Below are positions 10,377-23,046 of a stretch of 64,000 nucleotides of DNA, in pieces. Below the pieces are notes generated by a model. It was not told where the DNA came from. It saw nothing but the letters and a program-made list of their open reading frames with translations, and searched no databases. Made by a program: the position numbers and the translations under genes. Position 1 is the first letter of the stretch. Each line of letters opens with the position of its first letter. Origin of the DNA: Diplonema papillatum (lineage: Eukaryota; Euglenozoa; Diplonemea; Diplonemida; Diplonemidae); contig JAPJBO010001005.1 of the NCBI GenBank assembly GCA_030068145.1, forward strand, positions 1 through 64,000, in the 5' to 3' direction.

Positions 10377-10873
10377 TCAGCCCGGTTCCCCACCGCAGAA
10401 ACCCCGCGGGGAGAGAAGGGGGGTGGCGGTGTGCCGAAACTCTTCGCCCCCGGCCACCTGCCAAGGCCGCTCCCCCCGGACCAACCTCAGCCAAATGGCG
10501 CGTTTTTTGAGTGCTTCAATCCGCGGTCTGGTGCGAGGTGAAGGAACGAGAGCGAGCCCTTGCAACTAGTGGCACCACTGTCAGCCAACCCAATTGGCTC
10601 TCTGACGTGTGACGCGGGTTGGTGAAGCAACCACGCACTCTCCCACACGAAACAAATCGAACGAAGAAAAGGTAGAGCGTTCGCGAACGACGATTCAGCA
10701 GCCGACTCTCCTTTGTTTTCATTTCTTCCGCATTATTTTCGCTTTCCTTCTCGTCTCGTGTTCGTGCGAGTGCCCGGCGCGTTTATCTTTGTGTTTCTGA
10801 CGATCCCGAATGGGTCTTTCGACCTTTCGTTTTTTTTGTGAAAGTAGTGCGCGCTTGCTGTCGTTTCCTTATG

Positions 10874-11030
10874 TTGTAGAAGTACCTGCTTTGTAGAAAA
10901 TACTTGCGAAGACTGCCAGTTGCGAAATATCAAATCTCAAAGGAGGTGAATACGAAACACACGTAAAAGCTGGGTTTGGTGACGGGCGTAGGCGTTCAAC
11001 AAAAAAGACCCGCTTCGTAGTTGTCCCCTC
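10874..11030 (-). repeat. SINE-like retroposon, copy 2
   Basis: Minus-oriented copy: tail side at 10874 (GTACCTGCTTTGTAGAAAATA), body through GGCGTAGGCGTTCAAC at about 11000, and head remnants to about 11030. It is more diverged than the copies near 46000. Confidence 0.75.
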
Positions 11031-12487
11031 GGGCAAGCAGTCCATCGAGGATTTTTTGGCGTGAATGTTCTCTTTCCTACCCACTGGCGTGTTGAATAAA
11101 GCACAGTTCGGATGGAACAATCTGGTGCTGAGGGAGGACTACAACAGTGTCTGGTCATCTTGGACATCCACACCCTGGATTAATGAACACGTATTCGAAA
11201 AGCCCCAAGCGCCACCAGCGGCGGATGGTTCTCATGTACCAGTGCTTCGGCAGCTTTCGGGACAAATTCTTTTTCTGTCGCTCACTCGCTGCGTTCAAAT
11301 CGCCCGTCGAAACTGTTCAGGGGGCAACATATCATCTGGAGAGGGTTCTACCTACACTCTCCGCAGCAGTTCGCATTTCCCTCAGGATAGCTAGATCCAC
11401 TCGACTTGAGCTTGAAGAGCGCGAGACACGAGCTTGAGTGCCGTAGACCACTGGTTCTGAGTGGCTACTCGTTACGCAGGGCTGGAGAGGCGAGATGCTG
11501 CAAGAGAAACGAAGAACACGACTGGGGGAAGGAAGCAAAGGTGTTAGAGAAGGAGAGAAGGTGAACCCAGAACAGAAGACGAAATGCCAGTCGGGTGTCG
11601 CAACTGAAAGTCGCGGAAAGGGACGGAACCTTTGCAGCGCGGCTCTGCCGCTCTCGGCGGTTTGAAGGCACCCACCTCCTTCTCGTTCCTCCTTCGGATG
11701 CGGGATTCCCGCAGCCCCAGCTCTTGAGTCTCAGCGACTAATGTACACACACCCCCGATGATCCTGATGAGACTCGAACACATTGGTGTGTATATCAACA
11801 CTGTTTCTCGTTCCTGTGCGTTGCCTTCTGACCTGCCTAAGCACCACTTCAAGAACTTCCGGCCAGCATTAGTGCGTCTTTCCGAACAGCACTTCGCCAC
11901 TTCATGTCTAGTGATGAAGTAGTGGGCCGTACTCGTGCAGTGCAAGGCATCAAGTGGCGGCGCCACACATGCAGAATATTGTACTTTTTTAGAGCAAAAG
12001 TTCGCTTGACTTCGTATCAACACTTCAAGCGCCGCACGCTAGTTAGGCAAGATGGGTGCCCAAGTATCGTCTACGGGAAAAGTTACGGGAAAAGTTTGTG
12101 TTTCAGGTCTTGATAGTTAGAGAAATAAAAGGAGGGGTGTTGGTTCGCTGCTTTCATTCCACGGGAAGAGGGGGAATCGACCCGGCTTCTTTTCCCGTTT
12201 TTGAACAATTCGGATACCCCGGACGACCAAAACCGAAAGAACGCCGACGCCTCGCATCGCGTCGCTTGCAGAAAATGGGAGAGGGAGCATGGAGCGAGCG
12301 GGGCACGCGCTCAAAAAAGCGTAAGTAAACTGACTCTTGATGACTGTCATCCAAAAGGTTAACTTCCAGCAGATGTAAGCGACCGCTTTGCTTTACCCCT
12401 CGGACCTCACACTTACCGACTAACCGAGAACATGAGGAGTCCAAACGTAGGGATTCCCGTGAGTGGATGCCTCTCTTTGTACACGCG

Positions 12488-12509
12488 CACACACACACAC
12501 ACACACACA
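12488..12509. repeat. (CA)n microsatellite
   Basis: Uninterrupted CA dinucleotide run of about eleven units in intergenic sequence. Confidence 0.9.
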
Positions 12510-13611
12510 ATACGTACGATCACAGATGGCAACCCCTGCAAAATGAATCGGTCTCATTCCCGAGAGAGCGAAGAGAGAGTGTGTGTGCGTGTGTCACAGA
12601 CCCGTTTGAACGTGGTGCTTCATCTTTCACGGAAGTACGACCACGAGGGTAGCGCGTGCGTGCGTGTGTGCACGGTCAAAGACCGTTTCCTTTTCATATC
12701 CCCGAGTTAGTCCAGTGGCCTGCCGTCGATCAACCCAGACTTTTTGGAAGGGGTGTCAAAATGAGGTTCAGAGCACACTGAGGTTTCCATGATATGTTCC
12801 GCTGTGGACAGGAAAAAAGAAAAAAGACTGCTTGTCAAAAGATCTGTGGACTTGTTGCAAGAAAGATGCCACACGACGTCCGCCGGTTTGCGATTTGCAA
12901 TCGGCGAAGTCAGAGCAGGTTAGGGTTCGGAGATAACGAGAGGGGGGGGTCGTAATCTTTCAGTTCCGTGAAAGCCAGTATCGACGGAATGGTTCCACGA
13001 CACAAGGTCATCTGCCTCCTCTAGAAAAGAGGAGAGGCTAGAGCGGCACTGTCTAGTCGCATTGAAGCTAGGGATTGCGCACTGTGACTTTGGGAGCTCG
13101 GAATGCACGTGCTGCAAGGAGCAATAGAGAGCTTGTTGAAAGGCGCTTGTATTCAGGGAGCTAGAAATGCAAGTGCCACAAGAACGGAAGCTTGCATTTA
13201 TTTGGGCGGGTGAGGGACGGCGTCCGGCGGTGTCGCGCTAGGAGGATCTAGCCGACATCCGTGAATCGGATGTAAAAAAAGGCGGCGCTTTCGTCTTGTC
13301 TACGCGTGCCGAATAATCGTTTTCCCGCTTGCGTCCACGTGTTCATTTTCAGTCAGAAATTCGGATCGACCACCATAACACGCTGCCTGCTTCGCTTCGG
13401 AGGGCAACCCGCACGATAATCAGCGCTTGAAGAATGTAAGATCAGTGGCGTTTCGTCCAAACGTCCGGCGAGACAACCTAAGAAACTGCAGCTTTTTAGG
13501 GTGGTCAACGCTAATAGAGCGACTGCGACATGCGGGGGCCGTGGACATGTGAACAGGATCGATGTGTGTCACCACTTCAGATCTCTGCGCTCTCCAGGTC
13601 ACGCAATGCTT

Positions 13612-16600
13612 CTACAGCGGCTGTCGACTTCGTAGGGACCACTTTAGCGTCTCCTTGTTCAATACCGACACGCTTTTGAGCACCTTCTTGAACTCGTCTA
13701 ATGGCATCTACGGGTTTGTGGTCGCGGTTGCTTGATTGGCTCTGATTGATTTGTGCGCACTGGTATGCACAATGCAGGACCCGTCACCGAGTAGCGGATT
13801 GCAAGGGTGGCAGTGTTGCCGACAAGGGTTTGCAATATATTGCCATAAGTGCACCCTTGCTTCCTTTGGAAGACTTTGCGAGAGGATGCTGCAAGTTGGT
13901 CGCTGGTGTGCCGTCCCTGGTTGGATACGACTGGTTGAAATTTGCAGGGTGGAGCCCGCTACTTCTGCCTTTCACTCTGTCCTCCGTAGGCTTTTCTGGA
14001 TGTCACTCTCTCGTGGTTACAAGTCTCCAAGGTTCTGACGAGTGGTAGGTCCTCGTGCTACGAATCCTGAGTCGCGAAATCCGTGTTGAACAGTCAAAGT
14101 TCGAGACTTATATGCAGGAGTCGAGCAGAGAAGGAGGGGGACGCGACCCAGAGACCTGGGCTAAGAACTCCGGAGCCAGTGTATTCTTCGGAGGGGCTCA
14201 CACACTCAAACTTCGACTTATAGTCGAGCATACCTTTCCAGGGGCATCGCCGATGACGTTGGAGAAGGTGTCTAAGATCTCGGTGGTGTTTAGACTCCCT
14301 TCGGGTCCGATGTAAAGCTGTTGGATGGTGTGGAATTGCGGCTCCGTTTGAAACCGGAGTAAAATACATGGCAGCCTCCTCAAGTATTTCTTACACAATA
14401 TTTGTTTGTGCGCACTTCACCCTGTTTTCTTCGTCTAACGGGAGTGAGAGACGGCTGCCATCGGTCGATTAATCGTACTCGAGGGACTGCTTTGTGCTTC
14501 TTTCGACGGAAGCTAGAGGGGGAGAAATCAATACAACCACAAAGCGGGGCATTTTGGTTGAACGCTTACACCCGCCACGAAACCCAGATTTACCTGTGTT
14601 TCGTGGGCTACACGCACATTTACCTCCTTTGAAATTGGAATATTGCGATAGTGGGGAGTCATCGGCACGATGAGTACCATACTCTCGCCTACACCGGGTG
14701 GGTCACTCTCCTTTGAGATTTCGCAACTACTCGATCCAGAGACGGTCTATTGATCCCGCGCAACGAGGCCTTAGTCTTCGTCATCTTTCTACCGGGCACG
14801 GACAAAAGCAGGTGCTTACACAAGATATGCGTAGTTTTGTTTTATTCTTTTACTTGTTAGTTGTCGACAACTTGTTTTGTGTTGAGGTGTCATTCAAATC
14901 TAAAACAAAATTTGACGTGGGCGGCTAAGCATTGAGCTCTGTAAAGTGCAAATGCCATCAAGGCATGCGAGCACTTATTAAGCAGCAGCTGCCAAAATTT
15001 GCCGTGACACCTATGATCACAGTAAGTAGGAAAGAACATACGCGCAACCGGTCCTGCATCGAGACGAACTGCTCTCCGACGGCGCCCACCCTCTCGAGGG
15101 TCGACAGCGGCGCGTGCCGCTCGGCGCGCAGGGTTTCCTCGGTGAGCCGCGCCGCCCGTGGCGGGGTGCTGCTGGGCGGCGGGGCGGCGGCGCCGCGCTT
15201 GATGGGCACCGCGACGACGTTCGCGCCGTCCCTCGGCGCGATGTTGCCGGACCGGCCGAAAGACTGGCGCTGCGCGTACAGCTGCGAGACCGGGTCGGCC
15301 GCGCGCGCCGCCGGCGGCGGCTGGACGCGGGCGGAGGCCGACTTGCGCGGCGTCGCGGCCGCCGGGCGCAGCCGGCTCCGCTCTTTTTGGGGCGTCACCA
15401 CCACCGCCGCCGCCGCAGCCGGCGACGGCGGCTGCGTGCTGTGCTCCGTACGCGTACGCTTGGTCTCACGCACGGCCTCAGGCCCGGCGGCGCCGGCCTT
15501 CGGGTCGTCGGTGACGAGGGCGACAAGGTTCTTCTCCCGTCCGTTTGCGGCGGCGGCAGCGTCCCGCTTGCTCTCGTGGCGCTTCCGCTTCTGCGAGGAG
15601 GCGCCGCCGGCGGCCGCGCCGCGGATGCCGCCCATGCCCATTAACAGGGCGCTCCGCCGGATCTCCATCTCGGCACGCTTCGCGAGGACCTTCGCGCGCT
15701 CCTCTAGGTGCGCCTTCGTCGACGCCGACGCGACCGCTTTCTCGTAGTCGACGGAGCACTTCACGATGTTGCCGTCGAGGATCCCCTTCATGAACGTGAT
15801 GTTCTCGGGGTTCGACGCGGCTTGGTGCAGCTTCGGGTTGAACGACGTGTCGCTCGCCGCAGCGACGACGCTTCGGCGGTCTCCTGCGTATGTTTTTTGC
15901 GCTTCCGACGATCCCGTGGGACGTGCAGATTGGTGACTCTCGACCTTTTGTTTGTATTTGAGAGGCTCATCTCGGCGCATGTTGAACTGTATCGGGCTAG
16001 ACTGTAACTCGGTCCATCCGGGCGCACACAGAGGATGATTGTTGATTTAGCTCTTCACGCGACGCGGGATGAACCGAGAGTTGATTTAAGGTGTCCGAGT
16101 GATCGCTCATCAGATCCCACAAAGGGTGTCGGTTCATCTTGACAGCAGGACGGTGGCCATGGAAGTTGGCATCCGGTACTGAGTGTGTGACAACTCACCT
16201 GCCGAATGCACCTGACCTCCCGCACGACGGTGTTCTGCACGTGTTCTGGATTCGACTTTTACCGGGGAAGGTGGGTTGGGCAACCTTGCAGTTTAGTTCT
16301 TGGGCAGAATCTTGCCTTGCGTGTGTGTTTGATGCCAGCGTCAAGTCCTCTGCAAAGGAACCTTTGCTGCGTAAGGTTTTGTAGCAGAGTAGCCGCGATA
16401 CCGATGCGTTCACCTTTCATGTCCGGTTGGAGGATGAGCGGGCGATGGCCAGTCTTTCGTGGGTATTGGAGACACTTTTTCGCACTAGTACGATCTGCTG
16501 AGTACCTGGGCCTTACCCAGGCACGCGCCACTTTAAAGCAACAGGAGTAATACAGCCGTTCGAACACAAGTCCAGAAGGGCTTCGACGCTGTAAAAGTAA

Positions 16601-19600
16601 GTTGAAGTATGGCTAAAGATTAAGTGGTGTCACCTGAGGAGGTATTCTCAGGGCCGCCCACGTGATAAAGCCTTACCTACCCCCCCGGGCAAAAGATGGA
16701 TAGCCAAACCCCTTTCATTAAGATGGAATACGGGTGAGAATGCCAATCCATCCTAAACACGGGTGAGGTACCCCCGTGTAAGGCGACTACACTGTCGTCT
16801 ACAGCGCCCCCGTGCGAGATGGATACCCCCCTTGATTAAGATGGATACCGCCAAAACTCGGGGGGGGGGAGTAGGTATATAAGATAAGAAGCTTCCGCAA
16901 ACAAAGGGAGACAGACCCGGAGTCGGTGAGCCGCTTCCCTGCGCGCGGTCCTGCTTCGTGCGCTTGAGCCGCTGCATCGGCGTCTCGGCTTCGAGTTCCT
17001 TGAGCTTTTCGTCGATTTTCTCGTCGACGTCCTCGTCGTCCACGGGCCCGTCCTTGACGGGCATGAAGCCCCACGTCGTTTCCGCGATCTCCTGCTTCCT
17101 CACCACGAGCTCGTCGAGGTCGACAGTCTTGTCCGGCAGAGCCTCCTGCCGGAACCCCATAGACGGCAGCGGCGAGGCCGGCGGCGGCAGCGCCGCGCCG
17201 AGGCCGTCGTCCGTCGTCCGCGGTGGGGACAGCTCGCGCTGGCGCCGCGCCTCGCGCTTCCGGTCGGTGTACAGCTTGCGCATGTACTCCTTGTACACGT
17301 CCCTGTAGTCGGGGCTGAGCGTGAACAGGCCTTTCATGTCGTTGCTGTCGAAGCTCGACTGGCTGCGCGCGTTGGCGAGGACCTTCTCAGTAAGGTGCGA
17401 CTTGAAGATCTGCGGGTTCGTGTGTTTCGTAGTAAACAATGCATTGTAAGAGAAAGAGAACACTGGCAGCGTAAGATTAACGATCACATTCACTCACGAT
17501 CATTCACTCCCGGCATGTACAAAAACACACGGCGCAAGCGATGCGGGTTATCGCCAACGTACCCGCTCGGACAATCCTAAATGGCGAGCGTTTGCTACGG
17601 GCCGCTGATGTGACGCTTACATTTTTGGAGCACATTGCAATGTCTCGAGAATAGTTGAGTCGCAGCTCTAGATGGAAACACGAAGGTGTTTTTATTCTTC
17701 GCTTTTTCTCACGAGCAGGGGGGGGGGGGCGGTCCTGCTTTTGGCTTTGTAGGTTCTCCCGACTCCAAATCGTATTCCCTGCAGATTCCCTTTCGTTGAC
17801 CGCACTGCCCTGAACCCAAATCCTGGATTCAGGTAGTAAATTTGCAAATGATCATGATCAGAAGGTCCTTCGTGGGCGGTTCAGTTTCCCCGCACATTGC
17901 ATTTTTTGTTGAACGTTTACGCCGGCCACTGAACCCAGATTCACCTGTGGTTCGTGTGGGCTACAGCACATTTACCTCCTTTGATCTTTTGCTGCTGGCA
18001 GCCTCCTCAAGTACTTCCTACAAAGCAGGTGCTTTTTCAAAAGAAAAAAAAAGCATACCTGCCGGAGGTAGATTTTTTCTTCGATGGTGCCGGCTGTGAC
18101 GAGCCGCAGCACCTCGACGTCACGCTTCTGCCCAATTCTCCACGCCCGCTCCCGGGCCTGCAGGTCGGTTACCGGGTTCCAGTCGGGGTCGTAGATGACT
18201 ACTCGGTTCGCCCCGGTCAGGTTGATGCCGAAGCCGCCGACTCTGGGGGTCAAGAGGGCGACAAACATTGTCTTAGACCGGTTAAACATATCAACCATCC
18301 GCAGCCGCTGGGACACCGGGGTTGTCCCGTCCATTTTAATGTACTCGTACCCCTCGCTCATGACGTATCGCTCGAGGAGCTGGAGCATGAGGCGGGACTG
18401 CGTGAAGAGCAGCACCTTGTGGCCCTCTTCCTTGTACTTTTTGAGCAGGGCCGCCGTGAGCGTCATTTTCGCGCCCGCGTCCAGCTGCTGCATTTTGGGG
18501 TGCTTGTCGAAGTAGTCGGACACGCCTTGCTCGGAGACGTGTTCGCCCAGCTTCAAATCAACCTCCGGCTTGAAGAGCTCGGGGTGGTTGCAGATGCGCC
18601 GCAGGACGTTGATGGCCGACAGGGAGATCGGCTTCCGGTCACGGATCGCGACCGCCGCGTCTTCCCGCACGAAGTCCCCTACCCGGCCCACGCTCTTCTC
18701 CTGCGGCAGCGGCTGGTCGAGCCTGGCGGGGGCGTTATATTCCCTCTCATCCCGGCGCTTGTACGTGTCCCTTGTATCCTGATCGATGCGCAGTAACGCA
18801 AGCATCGCGGAAGACCGCAGGAACTCCGTGTATGCCACGACCTGCGAAAGCGTCAGCCTGCAGAAGATGACTTGCTCCGTCTTCGACGGCAGCGTGACGA
18901 CGTCCTTCTTCATGCGCCGCAGCATGTACGGCGTCACCATCTCCTTCAGCTTCAAGCAGCAGCTCACGGCGTTCGCCACTTGCTGCGGCTGCGCGAAATG
19001 AAAGCCGCCTGGTGTGATAGGTGGTATGCACGTGAAAGAGAGTTGAAGTATGGCTGGTGTCACCTGAGGGGGTAATCTCAGGGCCGCCCACGTGATAAAG
19101 CCGTGAAGCATTGGGAACTTTTAAGTACACGGACCACACGGATCTGCATGCACTGCCGTTAAGCAGCGGCTGCCGGCTTTTCCCGTGACACTTTTTATGA
19201 CTAGACTACATTATCGTAAGAGTAGCGTTGGCAGAAGACGAAGCCAACGAAAAGGTTCTGATACAGGCTAACACAGGAAACCCGGGGGAGGGTTGTGCCC
19301 ATAATCGCCTTCTTGTGCTAATTTCGTTCTGTCGCCCCCGGCTCCAACCCTTGAGCGCGAAGTGAGACTAAAGGACCGTTAGGTCACGCCCTCATCCCGA
19401 GGATCGTGTATCGAGGTCACCCTCAGAACTGCAGCGAAAACTATGATGTCGGACCAATGATCCTCAACATTAGCACCTGATTCTCGTCTTCAGGTTTCTG
19501 GTAGCGGGATCCAAGACGCAAAAATAGTGCCCGTATGATGTGTGGAAACCGAGTCTTCTTCGCTCCACAGGCGGTGCTCTCAATGTTGCTGCAAAATACA

Positions 19601-20375
19601 CGCACACCTGTGTTGATGGGTACTTCGAAGACTTTCGTGAAGGTGGAGAGGTCGCCGAGCTTGCCGGGATACACGAAGTCGAACAGAGCCCACAAGTCGC
19701 TGAGTTTGTTTTGCAGGGGTGACCCGGTGAGGATGATACGGTGAGGTGTCGGGAACTGTTTGACTGCCTGTGCGGCGAGGGACGAAGGGTTGCGGATGTG
19801 GTGGCCCTCGTCGAGGATGATGTATTGGAAGCCGAATTTCACCAGTTCGTCGACCTCCTCGCGCACGGTGTAGTATGTCGTCACGACCACTGTCCCCAGC
19901 GGCTTGACGGTCTCGTAGAACCTTTTCCGGGGGTGGGGATATGTGCCCGTGCTGTGCAGGACGATCACCCTGAACTTGGGTGCCCACTTGTGGAACTCGC
20001 GGACCCATTGCTTGAGGAGGGTGACAGGGCAGACGACGAGGACGGACTGCGTCAAGATCTCGCTGCGGAGAAGCGCGGAGAGGAAGGCGGCGACCTGCAC
20101 CGTTTTACCAAGGCCCATCTCGTCTCCGACGATTCCGCCGACCTGCTGCGAGTGGAGCTCCCACAGCCACTTCACGCACGTCTGCTGGTACCTGAAGAGC
20201 GAGTCCCACGTGGTCGCTGCCACCCGCAGCCGGCCGCTCCTGCCGGCGAGGACGATTTCGTCCTCGACTTCTTCTTCGGATTTGGCTTCGCTTTCCTCTT
20301 CCTTTTTCACGCGTTCCTCGGCGCCGTCTCGGCTGTCCGCCGAGTCGCTTCCGCTGCTGCTCGTGCTGCTGCTGG

Positions 20376-20406
<31 letters not shown>

Positions 20407-22699
20407 GCCGCCGCCGCCCGCGGCTTTTCGGCGCCGCTTGCCGCTGCGGGGGGGCTCGGAACGCTTTTTGCGCTGCTTCTTCGCCTTCTCGGCCGCGGGC
20501 GGCGCCGCGGGCTCGTCGTCGGGCGACAGGCCGATGTCGTCTTCGCTGTCGGCCCCTATTCCGCGTTCCGCTCTCTCCGCCAGCTGAAGCCCGACATCCT
20601 TCTTCATGTGCACGTACTTCTTTGCAGCCTTGAGCTTGGCCTGCCTGTTACTGTACGCCAACTCCGTGCCATCGTCGTCGTAGTTCCCGCTGCCCATCCA
20701 TTTTGCGACCAAGTTGACTTCCCCTGCGCGTGTTTTTAGCTGACAGTTTCAAGTCCGTTCCCTTGGCTGGTGTTTCGCCAGATAGTAGCTGGGGACAGGG
20801 GGAATCTCACTGGTCCATCCATGCGCGTCTTAAACTGGAAGACGAGGACCTACAGAGAGTCATAGTCACTCCCGCCGTTTACCCGCGCTTGACCTGACTC
20901 TCTCACGCCCAGGTCAAGAAGAGCCCGGGCCGCATGATCAAGAAGGCGCAAAAGGAGTGCCCGGACCGCTTCGGCTGCACGACATTGTGACGACCAATTC
21001 TGACACGTATTTGGCCTCTGCGCACCAGCGGAACTTACCTACCTACGCGTCAGTTGCATGCAGTACGCTGCCTGCGCCTAATTATTATTATTGGGGAGTC
21101 ATTTGCATGCAAATGAGTTCCACACTGTCAGGCAGAAACAACCCTGTTGAGTCAAACTCAATAGGGTCTTCTTTCCCCGCTGACAGTTTCAAGTCCGTTC
21201 CCGTTGACTGCTGTTTCGCCAGATAGTAGGTAAGAGGAATCTCGTTGGTCCATTCATGCGCGTCTTTAATTAGAAGACGAGGCATTTGAAGAAGGGGTAT
21301 TGTACACACCGAGGAGGGGATCGTCGTCGTTCTCGTCTTCCACGTCCGGCGGCGGGCCATCGATGAGCTCCTCACTGCCCTGCGACGGCGTCCGCAGCGA
21401 GCCGTCGTCGCTCTGCTTCGCCTCCGCGTTCCGGCGCTTCCGCCGTTGCGGGACGGGCGCCGCGCCGCCCGACGACAGCTTCCGCCGCTTTTTGGCCGGC
21501 TTTTCCCTGTTTTCGGCGGCGCCCGACGACGAGCCGGAGGTCGACGAAGACGACGAAGTCGACGAAGACGACGACGACGACGAAGAAGGCAACCGAGACG
21601 CGGCCACCGCTGCCCGGCGCGCCCCGCCTTGCGGCGGGGCCGGGTGCGACTTCTTCAGCGATATCCGCGGCGCCTTCGCGGCGGGCTGCTTCGGCTCGGC
21701 AGCGGCGGGCGTCGCCGCCGAGGGCGGGGGGGGTGCTTGGGGTTCGAGGCCCGGAGGGCCGTTTTCGGGTGATTCGGGTTCTTCGGCCTCTTCGTCGTCG
21801 TCGTCGTCGTCCATGACGGACTCGTCCATCACGGAGGTTACCTCGTCGTCTCCTCCGTTGTGCCCGTGATCCAGCACGTGCAAATCCGACGACAGAGCAG
21901 TCGTTCGCGCTGAGTCCTCCTCCAGCTTTATCGGACGGTCGGACGATCCCCTCGAAGACACGCCGGACTCCGATAAGACCGGCTTCCCGACGTACCCCCG
22001 TTCGGTGCTCAGCGCCGAGGTTTGCGACGCGGACGCTTTGCGGAAGAGCTGCTCAGACAAGTTGTAAGGGGCCAAGTGGTACGCCCCTCCCTGCGGCGGC
22101 GGCGGCTGCTGCTGCTGCTGCCTCGCCGGTTTGTCGGTCCGCGGAGACGAGGTGGCGGCGGGCTGCCGGCGGACGCGTTGGACGGTGACGGCGGGCTGCC
22201 TGCCACTGGCTTGGAACGGCGTCGCCTCGCCCCGCGCCACGCGCGGGTTCTGCGCGAGGAGGGCCGCCGTCGAGATGAGCGGGTTCCCGCTGTCCTCCAA
22301 GTCGATGACCTGCTGCTCTGCGACCCGGGCTTGGTCCAACAGCAGGTCCCGCCGGATCTGCGAGGTTCTCAGCTGCTGCACCCTCGCCGCAAGCCGGTCC
22401 GTGAGCGTCACTCGCTCGCCTTCCAACCTCCGCCGGTCACTCGGCGTAGCAGCGGGCTGCGTCGACCAGTCGAGGGCGGGCCCGTTCAGCCTTTCGCGGA
22501 GGTCGTCGATCTCCGCCCCCAGCCGCTCGGTCTCGCGCTGCGCGGCCTCGGCCTGCGCCCGGGCGAAGCCGGCCTTCGCCGCCACCGACCGCTTCCAGTC
22601 GCCCGTCTGGTCGTTCAGGACCTGCCGCACGACGTCGCTCTCGCTCCTCGTCGCCAGCACGATGCCATCCGTGGACAAAACGTCCGCATCGGAAGGCAT
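13612..22699 (-). CDS. ERCC6: Cockayne syndrome B / ERCC6 / Rad26-type SNF2 ATPase
   Basis: Seven exons fit in phase: 22699-21310, 20723-19608, 19008-18059, 17409-16917, 15883-15042, 14341-14234 and 13707-13612, giving 1,664 residues (human CSB is 1,493). CSB is the SNF2-family translocase that recognises stalled RNA polymerase II and starts transcription-coupled repair in the nucleus. Exon 2 carries DEMGLGKTVQ (motif I), DEGHHIRN (II) and LTGSPLQN (III). Exon 3 carries LLFTQSRLMLQLLERY (IV), GINLTGANRVVIYDPDWNP (V) and QARERAWRIGQ (VI), closest to CSB among SNF2 proteins. Exon 4 opens with IFKSHLTEKVL, matching CSB's post-helicase segment. Exon 5 holds the Glu/Ala-rich helix HLEERAKVLAKRAEMEIRRS. 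Exons 6-7 give the C-terminal winged helix (STTEILDTF-like, then LDEFKKVLKSV..LKWSLR). The exon 4 donor (G/GTCTGT) and exon 6 acceptor are the weakest calls. The first exon is coiled-coil then acidic/Ser-rich. Confidence 0.93.
14368..14640 (+). repeat. SINE-like retroposon fragments beside CSB exon 6
   Basis: GGCAGCCTCCTCAAGTATTT at 14369-14389 is a SINE 3' fragment lying about 27 bases from the exon 6 acceptor. A second, longer copy with head and body spans about 14475-14635. Between them is a single copy of the GTTTGTGCGCACTTC..CTAACGGGAGTGAG repeat seen in tandem at 48671-49062. Confidence 0.75.
14886..15011. repeat. structured repeat family 1, copy C
   Basis: The block is bounded by GGTGTCAT and GTGACACC. 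It keeps the core TAAGCATTGAGCTC and TTAAGCAGCAGCTGCC, with CAAAATTTG strands in the variable helix. Its insert forms its own hairpin (AAGTGC with GCACTT, ATGCC with GGCAT). It starts 31 bases into CSB intron 5, downstream of the exon 5 donor. Confidence 0.7.
16597..16675. repeat. structured repeat family 1, truncated copy
   Basis: GTTGAAGTATGGCTAAAGAT leads into GGTGTCACCTGAGG..CTCAGGGCCGCCCACG. The copy stops after GATAAAGCC, so the 3' half is missing. It lies in CSB intron 4. Confidence 0.8.
17905..18052 (+). repeat. SINE-like retroposon abutting a splice donor
   Basis: Body GTTGAACGTTTACGCCGGCC to CAAAGCAGGTGCT, then an A-rich tail that runs to the GCATAC (minus strand GTATGC) forming the CSB exon 3 donor at 18058. 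Upstream sequence from about 17785 is a second module (GACCGCACTGCCCTGAACCC..CAGAAGGTCC) also found before the copy at 55342. Confidence 0.85.
19042..19230. repeat. structured repeat family 1, copy A'
   Basis: The core is 19054-19191, with flanks GTTGAAGTATGGC and GTAAGAGTAGCGTTGGCA shared with the copy at 61521. Outer strands GTGTCAC/GTGACAC pair. The variable helix is AAAGCCG with CGGCTTT, where the 61546 copy has ATAAGCCG with CGGCTTAT. It lies in CSB intron 2 just upstream of exon 3. Confidence 0.85.
20741..21290. repeat. ~110-bp direct repeats flanking a GC-rich open block in CSB intron 1
   Basis: TGACAGTTTCAAGTCCGTTC at 20741 and 21180 begins two ~110-base copies that also share GTTTCGCCAGATAGTAG and CATGCGCGTCTT. 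Between them, 20913-20990 is GC-rich and open on both strands. The plus strand reads VKKSPGRMIKKAQKECPDRF after a CACGCCCAG acceptor-like site and ends in a stop. This could be an inserted exon fragment or an alternative exon; I cannot tell which. Confidence 0.6.
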
Positions 22700-23046
22700 C
22701 TCGTCCCTCCCACCTACCACTTACCAAGTGACAACGAAGGGGGGGATGAGGGTCGGTCAAGAGATGCCTGTCAGTTTTAAGTTCTGCGTTGATACCCAAA
22801 AAGGCTGTACGCGGGCTCAGGGCATCGGGAGGGGGGATGATGCAAAAACGTGTTTGGAACAGTTATGTGTTCAACACTGCACTGGTTTTGTCTGCTCCGC
22901 GTTCCGGTCCTTTACCCGGGCACACGAGCCTGAGCAGACAGGACGACGAAGTGATTGGTTTGATGGCAACCGTTCGTACGCTACGGGGACCGCAGGAAAG
23001 TCCGTCTCGGGAAGGTCGAGGCGCCCGGTTGGCCGTCGCCGCTAGG

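Larger units (their letters stand above)
10377..13611. other. intergenic, no gene seen
   Basis: About 3.2 kb with lower GC than the exons and no convincing coding frame on either strand. It holds a minus-oriented SINE (10874-11030), a TAGAGCAAAAGTTCGCTTGA box near 11993 and a (CA)n microsatellite at 12488-12509. Two GGGAGCTCGGAATGCACGTG-like phrases (about 13090 and 13156) are a short local repeat. Confidence 0.6.

Noticed and set aside
9066-10541. 491-residue plus-strand open frame
   Set aside because: Antisense to the minus-strand gene at 8964-10376. It exists because that exon is GC-rich, and its Arg/Leu/Val-rich content has no domain.
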